Origin: Variovorax paradoxus
Lineage (GTDB): Bacteria; Pseudomonadota; Gammaproteobacteria; Burkholderiales; Burkholderiaceae_C
DNA: 64,000 nt
Assembly (NCBI RefSeq): GCF_022009635.1
Contig: NZ_CP091716.1
Span: forward strand, 2,743,001 to 2,807,000
Direction of reading: 5' to 3'
Made by a program: the position numbers and the translations under genes. Below the pieces are notes generated by a model. That model ran no database searches. It worked only from the letters and a program-made list of their open reading frames with translations, and had not been told where the DNA came from. Shown one piece after another: positions 43,434 to 51,900 of this stretch. Position 1 is the first letter of the stretch; each line of letters begins with the position of its first letter.

Positions 43434-44996
43434 ATGAGCAACAGATTGCAGGAGAGGTTGGGTGCTCTTTCAGCGACACGACTGAAAGGCATGCGACGCG
43501 GAATCGAGAAGGAAAGCCTGCGCGCGCTGCCGGACGGCAAGCTCGCGCTCACGCCCCATCCCATAGCCCTGGGCTCCGCGCTCACGCATCCGCACATCAC
43601 GACCGACTTCAGCGAATCGCAGCTCGAACTCATCACGGGCGTTCACGGCGGCGTGGAGTCGGCCCTGGAAGAGCTCACGCGGGTGCACCAGTTCACCTAC
43701 CGCGTTCTCGACGGATTGGGCGACGAGCGCCTCTGGGTGTCGAGCATGCCCTGCGGCCTGCCGACCGACGAGACCATTCCGATCGGCCGCTATGGCTCGT
43801 CGAACGTGGGCCGCGCCAAGAGCGTCTACCGCATGGGCCTGAGCCACCGCTATGGCCGCCGCATGCAGACCATTTCGGGCATCCACTACAACTGGTCGCT
43901 GCCCGACGTGTCGAGCGAACAGTACTTCGCGCTGATCCGCAATTTCCGCCGCCACGCCTTCCTGCTGCTGTACCTGTTCGGCGCTTCGCCGGCGCTGTGT
44001 TCGAGCTTCGTGGCGGGCCGCCCGCACGAGCTGCAGCCGCTAGGCGACGGCAGCATGTTCATGCCGCACGGCACCTCGCTGCGCATGGGCCGCCTGGGCT
44101 ACCAGAGCGACGCGCAGGCCTCGCTGGCCGTGAGCTACAACAGCCTCGAGGGCTACGGCGCCTCGCTGCAGGACGCGCTCACGCGCCCGTGGCCTGCGTA
44201 CGAATCCATCGGCATCCGCAACCTGGGTGGCGACTACAACCAGCTGGGCACCAGCCTGCTGCAGATCGAGAACGAGTTCTACGGCACCATCCGCCCCAAG
44301 CGCGTCATCAACCCCGGCGAACGCCCGCTGCATGCGCTGCGCGAGCGCGGCGTGGAATACGTCGAAGTTCGGCTGATGGACCTCGACCCCTTCGAAACCG
44401 TCGGCATCAATGCGCAAACCATGCGCTTCATCGACGTGTTCCTGCTGCACTGCCTGCTGAGCGACAGCCCCGACGACACGCCGCAGGAAATCGCCGACCT
44501 CGCGCGCAACCAGCACCTGACGGCCGCGCGCGGCCGCGAGCCGGGCTTGCGTCTCGCGCGCGGCGGCAGCGAAGTGACGCTGGCCGACTGGGGCGTGGAA
44601 CTGGCCGAGCAGTGCCTGCCGATTGCCGCGGCACTCGACGCGGCGCACGGCGGCGGCACGCAGCACGCCGACGCGGTGCGCGCCGCCCTGGCCGCGCTGC
44701 AGGACCCCGACAGCCTGCCTTCGGCACGCGTGCTGGCCGCCATCGAGCAGCAGCATGGCAACTCTTTTGTCGGCTTCGTTCGCGCCCAGTCGGAGCAGAC
44801 CCGCGCCGCGCTGCTCGCGTTGCCGTTCTCGGCCGAGCAGCAGGCCGCGTTCGAGCGCATGACGGCCGAGTCGATCCAGGAGCAGAAGCGCATCGAGGCC
44901 GCCGACACCATGCCCTTCGAGATCTACCGCGAGCAGTACGTGTCGCCCGCGCGCCTGGGCATGACGCGCGGCCGCGTGGCGGCGCTGGCCGCGTAG
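43434..44996 (+). CDS. gshA: Glutamate-cysteine ligase (gamma-glutamylcysteine synthetase), proteobacterial type
   Basis: A 520-residue enzyme that joins glutamate and cysteine with ATP, the first step of glutathione synthesis. The E. coli GshA pattern is followed throughout: GMRRGIEKESLR, LGSALTHPHITTDFSESQLELITGVHG, SMPCGLP, RYGSSNVGRAKSVYRMGLSHRYG, MQTISGIHYNWSLP, LFGASPALCSSF, LQIENEFYGTIRPKR and EYVEVRLMDLDPF. The start is uncertain: ATG 43434 (MSNRLQERLG) best fits relatives; ATG 43419 is possible. Cytoplasmic. Confidence 0.94.
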   Translation: MSNRLQERLGALSATRLKGMRRGIEKESLRALPDGKLALTPHPIALGSALTHPHITTDFSESQLELITGVHGGVESALEELTRVHQFTYRVLDGLGDERLWVSSMPCGLPTDETIPIGRYGSSNVGRAKSVYRMGLSHRYGRRMQTISGIHYNWSLPDVSSEQYFALIRNFRRHAFLLLYLFGASPALCSSFVAGRPHELQPLGDGSMFMPHGTSLRMGRLGYQSDAQASLAVSYNSLEGYGASLQDALTRPWPAYESIGIRNLGGDYNQLGTSLLQIENEFYGTIRPKRVINPGERPLHALRERGVEYVEVRLMDLDPFETVGINAQTMRFIDVFLLHCLLSDSPDDTPQEIADLARNQHLTAARGREPGLRLARGGSEVTLADWGVELAEQCLPIAAALDAAHGGGTQHADAVRAALAALQDPDSLPSARVLAAIEQQHGNSFVGFVRAQSEQTRAALLALPFSAEQQAAFERMTAESIQEQKRIEAADTMPFEIYREQYVSPARLGMTRGRVAALAA

Positions 44997-45195
44997 GCCT
45001 TTGGGCCCAACGCGGGGCTGCGGGCGCGGCCCCGCCCCTCGCATGCCGACAGGCGTGCTGGCCGATGGCCTACAGGCATTGGCCCGCATGGCCCACCGCG
45101 TGCGCGGCCAGGGCGGAGACCATGTGTCCCATGTCCTGCCCATCTTCGACCCTCTGTTGTATTTCCCGGCCCGCCGCCGGGGTGGCGGTATCGCC

Positions 45196-45576
45196 ATGAG
45201 CTTCAAGGCCTACCTCGTCGAAGACAGCCCCGTGATCCGGGAGAACCTCGTCGGTTTCCTGCAGGACGTGGCCGATGCCGAGGTCGTGGCCTCCGCCAGC
45301 ACCGAAGACGAGGCCGTGACCTGGCTGCGCCTGCACAGCAACGACTGGGACCTGACCATCGTCGACCTGTTCCTCAAGCGCGGCAACGGGCTCGGCGTGA
45401 TCCACGCCTGCCGCAACCGCGCGCCGCACCAGAAGGTTGTGGTGCTCAGCAACTACGCCACCACCGACATGCGCCAGCGCTCTGAACAGCTGGGCGCCGA
45501 CGCCTTCTTCGACAAGTCGGCCGAGCTCGACCAGCTGGTGGCCTACTGCGAGCAGGTGCGCTCCGCTCACGGTTGA
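45196..45576 (+). CDS. Receiver-only response regulator
   Basis: A 126-residue stand-alone receiver (CheY-like) domain. The acidic pair E9-D10, phosphoacceptor D57 (TIVDLFL), conserved Ser (VVVLSNYAT) and Lys (FFDKSAEL) are in place. There is no output domain, so it may act in a relay or bind a partner. The LFLKRGNGLGV segment is typical of regulators paired with hybrid kinases. No kinase gene is adjacent. Confidence 0.9.
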   Translation: MSFKAYLVEDSPVIRENLVGFLQDVADAEVVASASTEDEAVTWLRLHSNDWDLTIVDLFLKRGNGLGVIHACRNRAPHQKVVVLSNYATTDMRQRSEQLGADAFFDKSAELDQLVAYCEQVRSAHG

Positions 45577-45708
45577 GCCACGGCTGACCGCCTGACGCGT
45601 GCAGGACTGCGCGCCGGCGCCTTTCTGGGGTAAAACGCCACGCTGCCGCCTTCAGGGCGGCAACGACGAACAACGGCAAGCAACTCCCTAGGAAAGCGAC
45701 AGAGAGAC

Positions 45709-46638
45709 ATGAGCAGCAGCAACAGCAGCATCGACTTCAAGGGCCGCGTGGCCATCGTGACCGGCGCGGGCGGCGGACTGGGCCGCCAGCATGCGCTGGC
45801 ACTGGCCGCGCGCGGCGCCAAGGTGGTGGTGAACGACCTGGGTGGCGCGCGCGACGGCTCCGGCGGTTCGGTGAGCGCCGCGCAGGCGGTGGTCGACGAG
45901 ATCAAGGCGGCCGGCGGCGAGGCCATTGCCAACGGCGCTTCGGTGACCGACTTCGACGCGGTGCAAGCCATGGTCAAGGAAGCCGTCGATGCCTGGGGCC
46001 GCGTCGACATCCTCGTGAACAACGCCGGCATCCTGCGCGACAAGAGCTTCGCGAAGATGGAACTGGCCGACTTCAAGCTGGTGGTCGACGTGCACCTGAT
46101 GGGCGCGGTGAACTGCACCAAGGCCGTCTGGGCGCTCATGAACGAGCAGAAGTACGGCCGCATCGTGATGACCACGTCGTCGTCGGGCCTGTACGGCAAC
46201 TTCGGCCAGAGCAACTATGGCGCGGCCAAGCTGGCGCTGGTGGGCCTGATGCAGACGCTGAGCATCGAGGGCGCGAAGAACGACATCCGCGTGAACTGCC
46301 TGGCGCCCACGGCAGCGACCCGCATGACCGAGGACCTGTTCCCCAAGGAAATGCTCGAAGCCTTCCGCCCCGAGGCCGTGGTGCCCGCCATGCTGGTGCT
46401 GGCCGCGCAGGACGCGCCCAACCGCACGATCCTGTGCGCTGGCGCCGGCACCTTCGAGGCAGCGCACATCACGCTGACGCAGGGCGCCTGGCTGGGCATC
46501 GAGGCCGACACGCCCGAGCAGCTTGCGGCGCGCCTGTCGGAAGTGACGGAGCGCCAGGGCGAGGTCGTGCCGCAGAGCGGCGCTGCGCAGGGCTCCAACG
46601 AAGTGGCCAAGGGCATGGCCAACGCCAAGCGGGGCTGA
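45709..46638 (+). CDS. SDR-family oxidoreductase (MFE-2 type hydroxyacyl-CoA dehydrogenase-like)
   Basis: A 309-residue short-chain dehydrogenase. The TGAGGGLGRQHALALAARGAKVVVNDLGG loop, LVNNAGILRDKSF and the catalytic YGAAK with TTSSSGLYGNFGQSN follow the pattern of the 3-hydroxyacyl-CoA dehydrogenase part of peroxisomal-type multifunctional enzyme 2. The C-terminal 60 residues (GAWLGIEADTPEQLAARLSEVTERQGE) form an added tail. It likely oxidises a hydroxyacyl-CoA or steroid-like alcohol. Confidence 0.92.
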   Translation: MSSSNSSIDFKGRVAIVTGAGGGLGRQHALALAARGAKVVVNDLGGARDGSGGSVSAAQAVVDEIKAAGGEAIANGASVTDFDAVQAMVKEAVDAWGRVDILVNNAGILRDKSFAKMELADFKLVVDVHLMGAVNCTKAVWALMNEQKYGRIVMTTSSSGLYGNFGQSNYGAAKLALVGLMQTLSIEGAKNDIRVNCLAPTAATRMTEDLFPKEMLEAFRPEAVVPAMLVLAAQDAPNRTILCAGAGTFEAAHITLTQGAWLGIEADTPEQLAARLSEVTERQGEVVPQSGAAQGSNEVAKGMANAKRG

Positions 46639-46755
46639 ACGCCAGCCGCCTGTTCATGGCGCGCTTGACTTCGAGTGCACTCGAGCATTTCCAATGAATT
46701 CGCCGGACGCTTCCAGGGCGTCCGGTTCATTCATCCAACGCAAGGAAATCAAGCC

Positions 46756-47178
46756 ATGAACACGATCGAAAACAAGGCTCTCGTCCAGCACATCCACGAC
46801 GAACTGGACAAGGGCAACGGCCAGGCCTTCGTCGACAGCCTCGCCGACGACGCAAGCTGGAAGCTCGAAGGCAGCACCGCATGGTCGCGCACCTATCAGG
46901 GCAAGAAGGCGATCCGCGAGGAACTGCTGAACCCGCTCTTCGCGCAGTTCGCGGCGCCCTACCGGAGCAGGACCGAGCGCGTCATCGCCGAGGGCGACCG
47001 GGTGGTGGTGCTCTTCAGCGGCGACGTGCCCACCAAGGCCGGCAAGCGCTACAACAACCGCTATTGCTACGTCTACCGACTCGAAGGAGGCAAGGTGAAA
47101 GAGCTGACCGAATACTTCGACACCGCGCTCGTGCAGGAGGCGCTGCAGCCGCCTCCGCCAGTCGCCCATGCCGTCTGA
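46756..47178 (+). CDS. SnoaL-like (NTF2 superfamily) protein
   Basis: A 140-residue NTF2-like protein: ALVQHIHDELDKGNGQAFVDSLADDASWKL, then WSRTYQGKKAIREELLNPLF, ERVIAEGDRVVVLFSGDV and RYNNRYCYVYRLEGGKVKELTEYFD, the standard beta-barrel order with a hydrophobic pocket. The function may be binding or isomerisation. Its last 11 bases overlap the start of the MerR gene, so the two are co-expressed. Confidence 0.87.
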   Translation: MNTIENKALVQHIHDELDKGNGQAFVDSLADDASWKLEGSTAWSRTYQGKKAIREELLNPLFAQFAAPYRSRTERVIAEGDRVVVLFSGDVPTKAGKRYNNRYCYVYRLEGGKVKELTEYFDTALVQEALQPPPPVAHAV

Positions 47179-47656
47179 CAGCAGGGGCGTGCCTTTCCAC
47201 ATCGGCGAACTGGCGGCCCGCACCGGCCGCACGGTGCATGCCATCCGCTGGTACGAGACCCAGGGGCTCGTGCCCGGCGTGGCGCGCGACGAGGGCGGTC
47301 GGCGCCTCTACGGCGAGCCGCATGTGGGCTGGCTCGACCTGATGGAGCGGCTGCGCCGCACCGGCATGTCGATCGCCGAGATGCGCGAATACACGGCGCT
47401 GGCCGTGCAGGGAAAGACCACGCTGCGCCAGCGGCGCGACATGCTCGCGGCGCACCGCGAGCGCGTGACCGAGACCATCGCCGAGTGGAAGAGGGCGCTG
47501 ACCCTGGTCGAGCGCAAGATCGGCTTCTACGACGAGTGGATGGCCAGCGGCCATCGTCCGCCGCCGGTTCCCGCGGGTCCGGCAACCGCCGCTGCTGCAA
47601 AGCCTCGCGGGCGACGGCGCGGCGGCGGTGCGGGCGCCGCGGCTACTCCGCGATGA
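47168..47656 (+). CDS. MerR-family transcriptional regulator
   Basis: A 162-residue regulator. The N-terminal MerR HTH is FHIGELAARTGRTVHAIRWYETQGLVPGVARDEGGRRLY, then a dimerisation coiled-coil of about 45 residues (TLRQRRDMLAAHRERVTETIAEWKRALTLVERKI). The C-terminus is Pro/Ala/Arg-rich and shows no effector cysteines. Start MPSDS at 47168 overlaps the SnoaL-type gene; the pair form an operon. Its 3' end overlaps the convergent HPF gene by 14 bp. Confidence 0.9.
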   Translation: MPSDSRGVPFHIGELAARTGRTVHAIRWYETQGLVPGVARDEGGRRLYGEPHVGWLDLMERLRRTGMSIAEMREYTALAVQGKTTLRQRRDMLAAHRERVTETIAEWKRALTLVERKIGFYDEWMASGHRPPPVPAGPATAAAAKPRGRRRGGGAGAAATPR

Positions 47657-48002
47657 AGCTGGGGTCGGTGCGGATCGAGCCCCGGTCCCGGTGGTTGTGA
47701 AGGCGGCCCAGGGTGCTGTCCAGCAGCCGCTTGAGCTTGTCGGCAGCGCCGCGGAAGGCCTCGTCGAGGCTGGCCGCGTGCTGCTTCACCGCCAGCGGCT
47801 GGTGGTGCGCCAGGCGCGCCTCCATCATGCAGCACTTGTCGGCGCCGCCGGTCTTGTCGTGGTTCTCGTCGCTCAGATGCACCTCGACGCGCGTCACGTC
47901 CTCGACGAAACGGCTCAGGTGCTGCTTGATCTCGGTGTCGGCCCAACGCTCCAGCGCGTCCTTGTTGGTGATGCCGTTGCTCGTGTTGACCTGAATCTGC
48001 AT
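47643..48002 (-). CDS. HPF/RaiA-family ribosome-associated protein
   Basis: A 119-residue member of the ribosome hibernation/sigma-54 modulation family. QIQVNTSNGITNKDALERWADTEIKQHLSRF begins a beta-alpha-beta-beta-beta-alpha domain, with RVEVHLSDENHDKTGG as the second strand. The tail (IRTDPSFIAE) is short, so it is a small HPF/RaiA-like protein without the long C-terminal domain. It would bind the 30S subunit in stationary phase. Start MQIQVNTS at 48002. Confidence 0.85.
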   Translation of the reverse strand: MQIQVNTSNGITNKDALERWADTEIKQHLSRFVEDVTRVEVHLSDENHDKTGGADKCCMMEARLAHHQPLAVKQHAASLDEAFRGAADKLKRLLDSTLGRLHNHRDRGSIRTDPSFIAE

Positions 48003-48119
48003 GCAATGTCCCTGCTGGATGGATGAACGAAAGCCCACTGTGCGCCCGGATGCGCCGCACCGTGCGTAGGTCTACTCCCTACCCACGCGCCGGGCAGGGT
48101 CCGCAATGCGGCGTGTTTC

Positions 48120-48548
48120 TCAGCTCTGGATGTACGTGGTCAACTGCTCGATGGTGGCCTCTTGGTCCGAGATGATGTCGTCCATCAGGTCCTGGATCGA
48201 AATCATGCCGACCACCTTGTCGCCTTCGACCACCGGCAGGTGGCGGAACTTGCGCTGGCTCATGAGCGTCATGCAGGCGCGCGTGCGGGTCTGCGGCGTG
48301 ACGGTCATCACGTCGGGCGTCATGATCTCGGAGACGCGCACTTCCTTCGAGTTCTTGCCCTGCAGCGCCACCTTGCGCGTGTAGTCGCGCTCGGAAAGAA
48401 AGCCCACGAGCTTTTCGCCGTCCATCACCATCAGCGCGCCCACTTCGAAGCGGGCCAGGGTGGCCAGCGCGTCGAACACGGTGGCATGCGGAGAGGTGCG
48501 CCAGGCCGCGGAATCGTGACGCTTGAGCAGTTCGGAGACGGGTTTCAT
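48120..48548 (-). CDS. CBS domain protein
   Basis: A 142-residue protein of two CBS motifs: VFDALATLARFEVGALMVMDGEKLVGFLSERDYTRKV and VTPQTRTRACMTLMSQRKFRHLPVVEGDKVVGMISIQDLMDDII. It should bind adenosine nucleotides at the Bateman interface and may regulate a partner enzyme or sense energy. No partner is adjacent. Start MKPVSELLKR at 48548. Confidence 0.94.
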   Translation of the reverse strand: MKPVSELLKRHDSAAWRTSPHATVFDALATLARFEVGALMVMDGEKLVGFLSERDYTRKVALQGKNSKEVRVSEIMTPDVMTVTPQTRTRACMTLMSQRKFRHLPVVEGDKVVGMISIQDLMDDIISDQEATIEQLTTYIQS

Positions 48549-48812
48549 CGCGGTAACTCCATAAAAAAGTTTTCGACTAGACCGACGCTCATGCGCCGCG
48601 CTCGCTCAAATGATAGAGGGGGAGCGAGCCCTTGCGATGCGAACAAACGCTGACAGGCCAATTTTTAGTACAGAAGATCGACCACGGCGGGGGCGCCGGC
48701 CGGACTGTCTGCCTCGGCTCCGGTTCGTCGGTGCCTTCGCGATGTAGCAATGCATTTACTTTGTTGGGCATTGTGGACAGATGACGTAGACATCGGCAGT
48801 AGGGGTTCTCAT

Positions 48813-48952
48813 CGATTCGCTAAACGAATCGCGACGCATGTGGATGAGTTGAGTTGAACCGTAGGCCGGCAACGTACCGAGCCCTGCCATGAAGGGAGGT
48901 CCCGACATGGTTGCCACGTGGCGGTTCTCCGAACAATCATCAGGGAGTAGTC
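48813..48952 (+). promoter_or_regulatory. Structured leader and promoter region of the giant YD-repeat gene
   Basis: The 404-bp gap 48549-48952 holds no gene I can support. Its right part has an inverted repeat CGATTCG-CTAAA-CGAATCG (48813-48831) and a longer possible fold in which GGCAAC (48868-48873) pairs with GTTGCC (48910-48915), CATG (48888-48891) with CATG (48906-48909). Ribosome site CAGGGAG is 8 bases before the ATG at 48953. The composition here already shifts to fewer GC bases, so it may belong to the same acquired segment. No known riboswitch is recognised. Confidence 0.45.
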
Positions 48953-51900
48953 ATGGTCGCAATCGTTAGTGGGAACAGTCTGGGTCTCAGCCTGAGTTCG
49001 TTGGCCGTTCTGGGCCAGCGAGGCTTGTCGGGGTCGGCGGGGCAAGGCCGAAGCGGTGAACAGGCCTATATCAACGCAGCAACAGGCAATCTCGTGCTGC
49101 AGAACAGGGATGAATTCATTCAGGGGCGTGGCCCGGATATCCTGAGCCTGCGCACTTACAACAGCCAGGGGCTGCTGGATGACCCGAACGCCAACAGATG
49201 GAACGTGGGCGCCTTTGGGCAGAAGGTAACCCTCATGGGCACCGTCGCTTCCGTGGACAGTAGCCTCATGCGTACCGATCGCGATGGTGCCCAGGCTGTC
49301 TACACATGGGATGGGGCCAGCAGCCGCTATGCAAGCACCGCCGGTGCGGGGGCCTTCGACACCATCGCTTATGACGAGAGCGCCGCGCAGTTCGTCTGGA
49401 CCGATGGTGATACCGGCCTTACCGAGCGTTATCAGTCCACCGGGCCGGGGCGCCTCCTCCGTGCAACCGATGCCGACGGCAACACTGTCAGCTACGCCTA
49501 CAACGTCAGCGGCACCGTTCAATCGTTAACCGATGCCAACGGCGAGGTCACCTATTACGACTACAGCGGCAATCAGCTGACTCAGATCCGCAGCGTCGAT
49601 GTCGGCGGAAAAGGTCTGACCCGCGTGCGATACGGATACGACGGGGGCGGCCGCCTGTCCACCGTCACCGCTGACCTCAGCCCGGAAGACGGCAACATCG
49701 CCGATGGTCGAACCTACGTCACGGCCTATACCTACGACGGCGCGAGCAGCCGAGTTGCCAGCGTCGCTCAGAGCGACGGCACCACGCTCGCCTTTACCTA
49801 CGTACACCACGAGGGAGCCTACAAAGTCGCAAGCGTCACTGATTCGCTCGGCGCTGTTACCCGCTTCAGCTACGACACCGCTCAAGGCGCCACTACCGTC
49901 ACCGATCCCTTGGGCGCCCAAAGCGTCTACAGCTATGACGCGCAAGGCCAATTGCTGGAACTGCGTCAAGGCGTTACGGCCAGCCATCCGCGCGGCGCGA
50001 GCCAGGTCAGCTATTCGTATGACGCCTTCGGCAACGTGAAAGATGCAAGCGATGGGGAGGGCTATCGGGTCGACTTCATCTATGACCAGCGCGGCAATTT
50101 GAGCGCGGAATACGACTCGGACCGGGGCTACCGCTCGCGTGAATATGGCGAGCAGAACCAATTGCTGAGCGAGACGACTCATGTAGAAGGCCCGCCAGGA
50201 ACATCGGGCTCTTCTTCCGAGACCGTGCGCTATATGTATGCGCAAGACAACCCGCGCCGATTGCGCTTCGTCATCGGTGCTCAAGGCAACGTCACTGAGT
50301 ATCGCTACGACGCCTATGGTCAGCGCGTTGTTGCTATCGAATACAGGGAAGGCACCTATGACTATTACGCAGTCTTGGAGGCATCACGCCGGATACCCGA
50401 CGAGGCTCAAATGGTCGCTTGGCAACAAGCGCAGGACCTCACGAAGACCCGGCGCACCGACTACGTCCACGACGGCCGAGGTGCGTTGAGCAGCAGCACG
50501 GTCTATGCCGAGGTCGGAGCCGACGGGCAAGGTATTGCTGCAAGTGCTGCGATGACTCGGTACATCTACGATGCTCGGGGCCTCTTGCTGCAGAAGATCG
50601 AGCCGGGCGATGCTGCCTCAACCACGACCTACACCTACGACGGCTTGGGACGTGTGCTCAGTGCCAGTGGCCCTTCGTTGGATGGTGGCGTTACACCGAA
50701 CACCACGATCACCAGCTACGACGACGCCGGTGGCAAAGCCACGATCAGCATCGCCAGTGGCTTGGTCACCACTTCCACCTACGATCGCGCGGGGCGTCTG
50801 GTCAGTGTGACGCAGCAAAGCGCGGGTGCCGGCGTGCTCGGCACCACCTCGTACGCCTACGACAAGAGCGGAAACCTGCTGATGACGCAGGACCCCACTG
50901 GCGCACGCAAGTGGATGCTGTACGACGAGGCAAATCGAAAGATTGCGGACATCGATGGCACCGGTGCGGTCATCGAGTATGCGTACAACTCCAACGGGAC
51001 ACTGCGGCAGACCATCGCGTACGGCCAAAGAATCGATACAGCGGTGCTGGTGGATGGCGTTGGCCTGCCCACCACGGCATGGTCGCCCACCAACACGACC
51101 ACCAGTCTCGCTGCGCTGCGTCCGGCATCCAGGCCGGAGGACCAGAAAGTCTGGAACTTCTATGACGGAGCCAATCGGCTGGCCTTTCAGGTCGACGGGT
51201 CGGGCTACGTTACGCAGACTGTCTATGACAGCGCTTCGCGAGTGCTGTCAACCACCAAACTTGCAAATCCAGTGGACGTGCGTCTTCTGGAGGCGAAGAA
51301 TGGCCCTAGAGAGTTGGGCAATGTCGCGGTGACATTGCGTGCGGATGCTGGACCGGTGCCAGTCCGTACGGCGGTGACCATGACTGCCAGCGTCGCTGAC
51401 GTGAGCAGCAACGGCATGGTCACCTTCTTCAGCGGAGACATAGCCCTCGGCAGTGCGCCGGTGATTGGCGGCATCGCCACTTTCGTTTCCGACGAGTTGC
51501 CAAGCGGCGTCAACAGTATTCGCGCCTCGTACACGAACGGCGCGCAAAAACTTGCAAGCGTGTCTTCGGTGGCGCAAGTCACCGTGACGCCAGCACGAAC
51601 CAGCGCGCAACTTGCACTCTCATCGTCCCGGATCGCGAGCGGAGATGCGGTCGTCTTGTCGATGGCTCTGATTCATGAACGGCCTTTAGGTCTTCCCGGC
51701 GCGACGGGCGAAGTACGGTTCTACGGCAATGACGCCTTGATCGGCACTGCTTCCGTCATCGACGGACTTGCAATGCTCAAGGCGCCGATTTTTCCGGTCG
51801 GGAGCGTGAGCGTCCGCGCGGTGTACGCCGGAGACTCGACGCATGAAACGGTATCGGCTGAAACGAAGATCACGGTCGAAAAGGCCGCCACGAGAACGAC

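Noticed and set aside
48589..48771. 60-codon minus-strand frame starting MPNKVNALLH upstream of the CBS gene
   Set aside because: No ribosome site, no family similarity, and it overlaps the likely promoter region of the giant gene and CBS gene.
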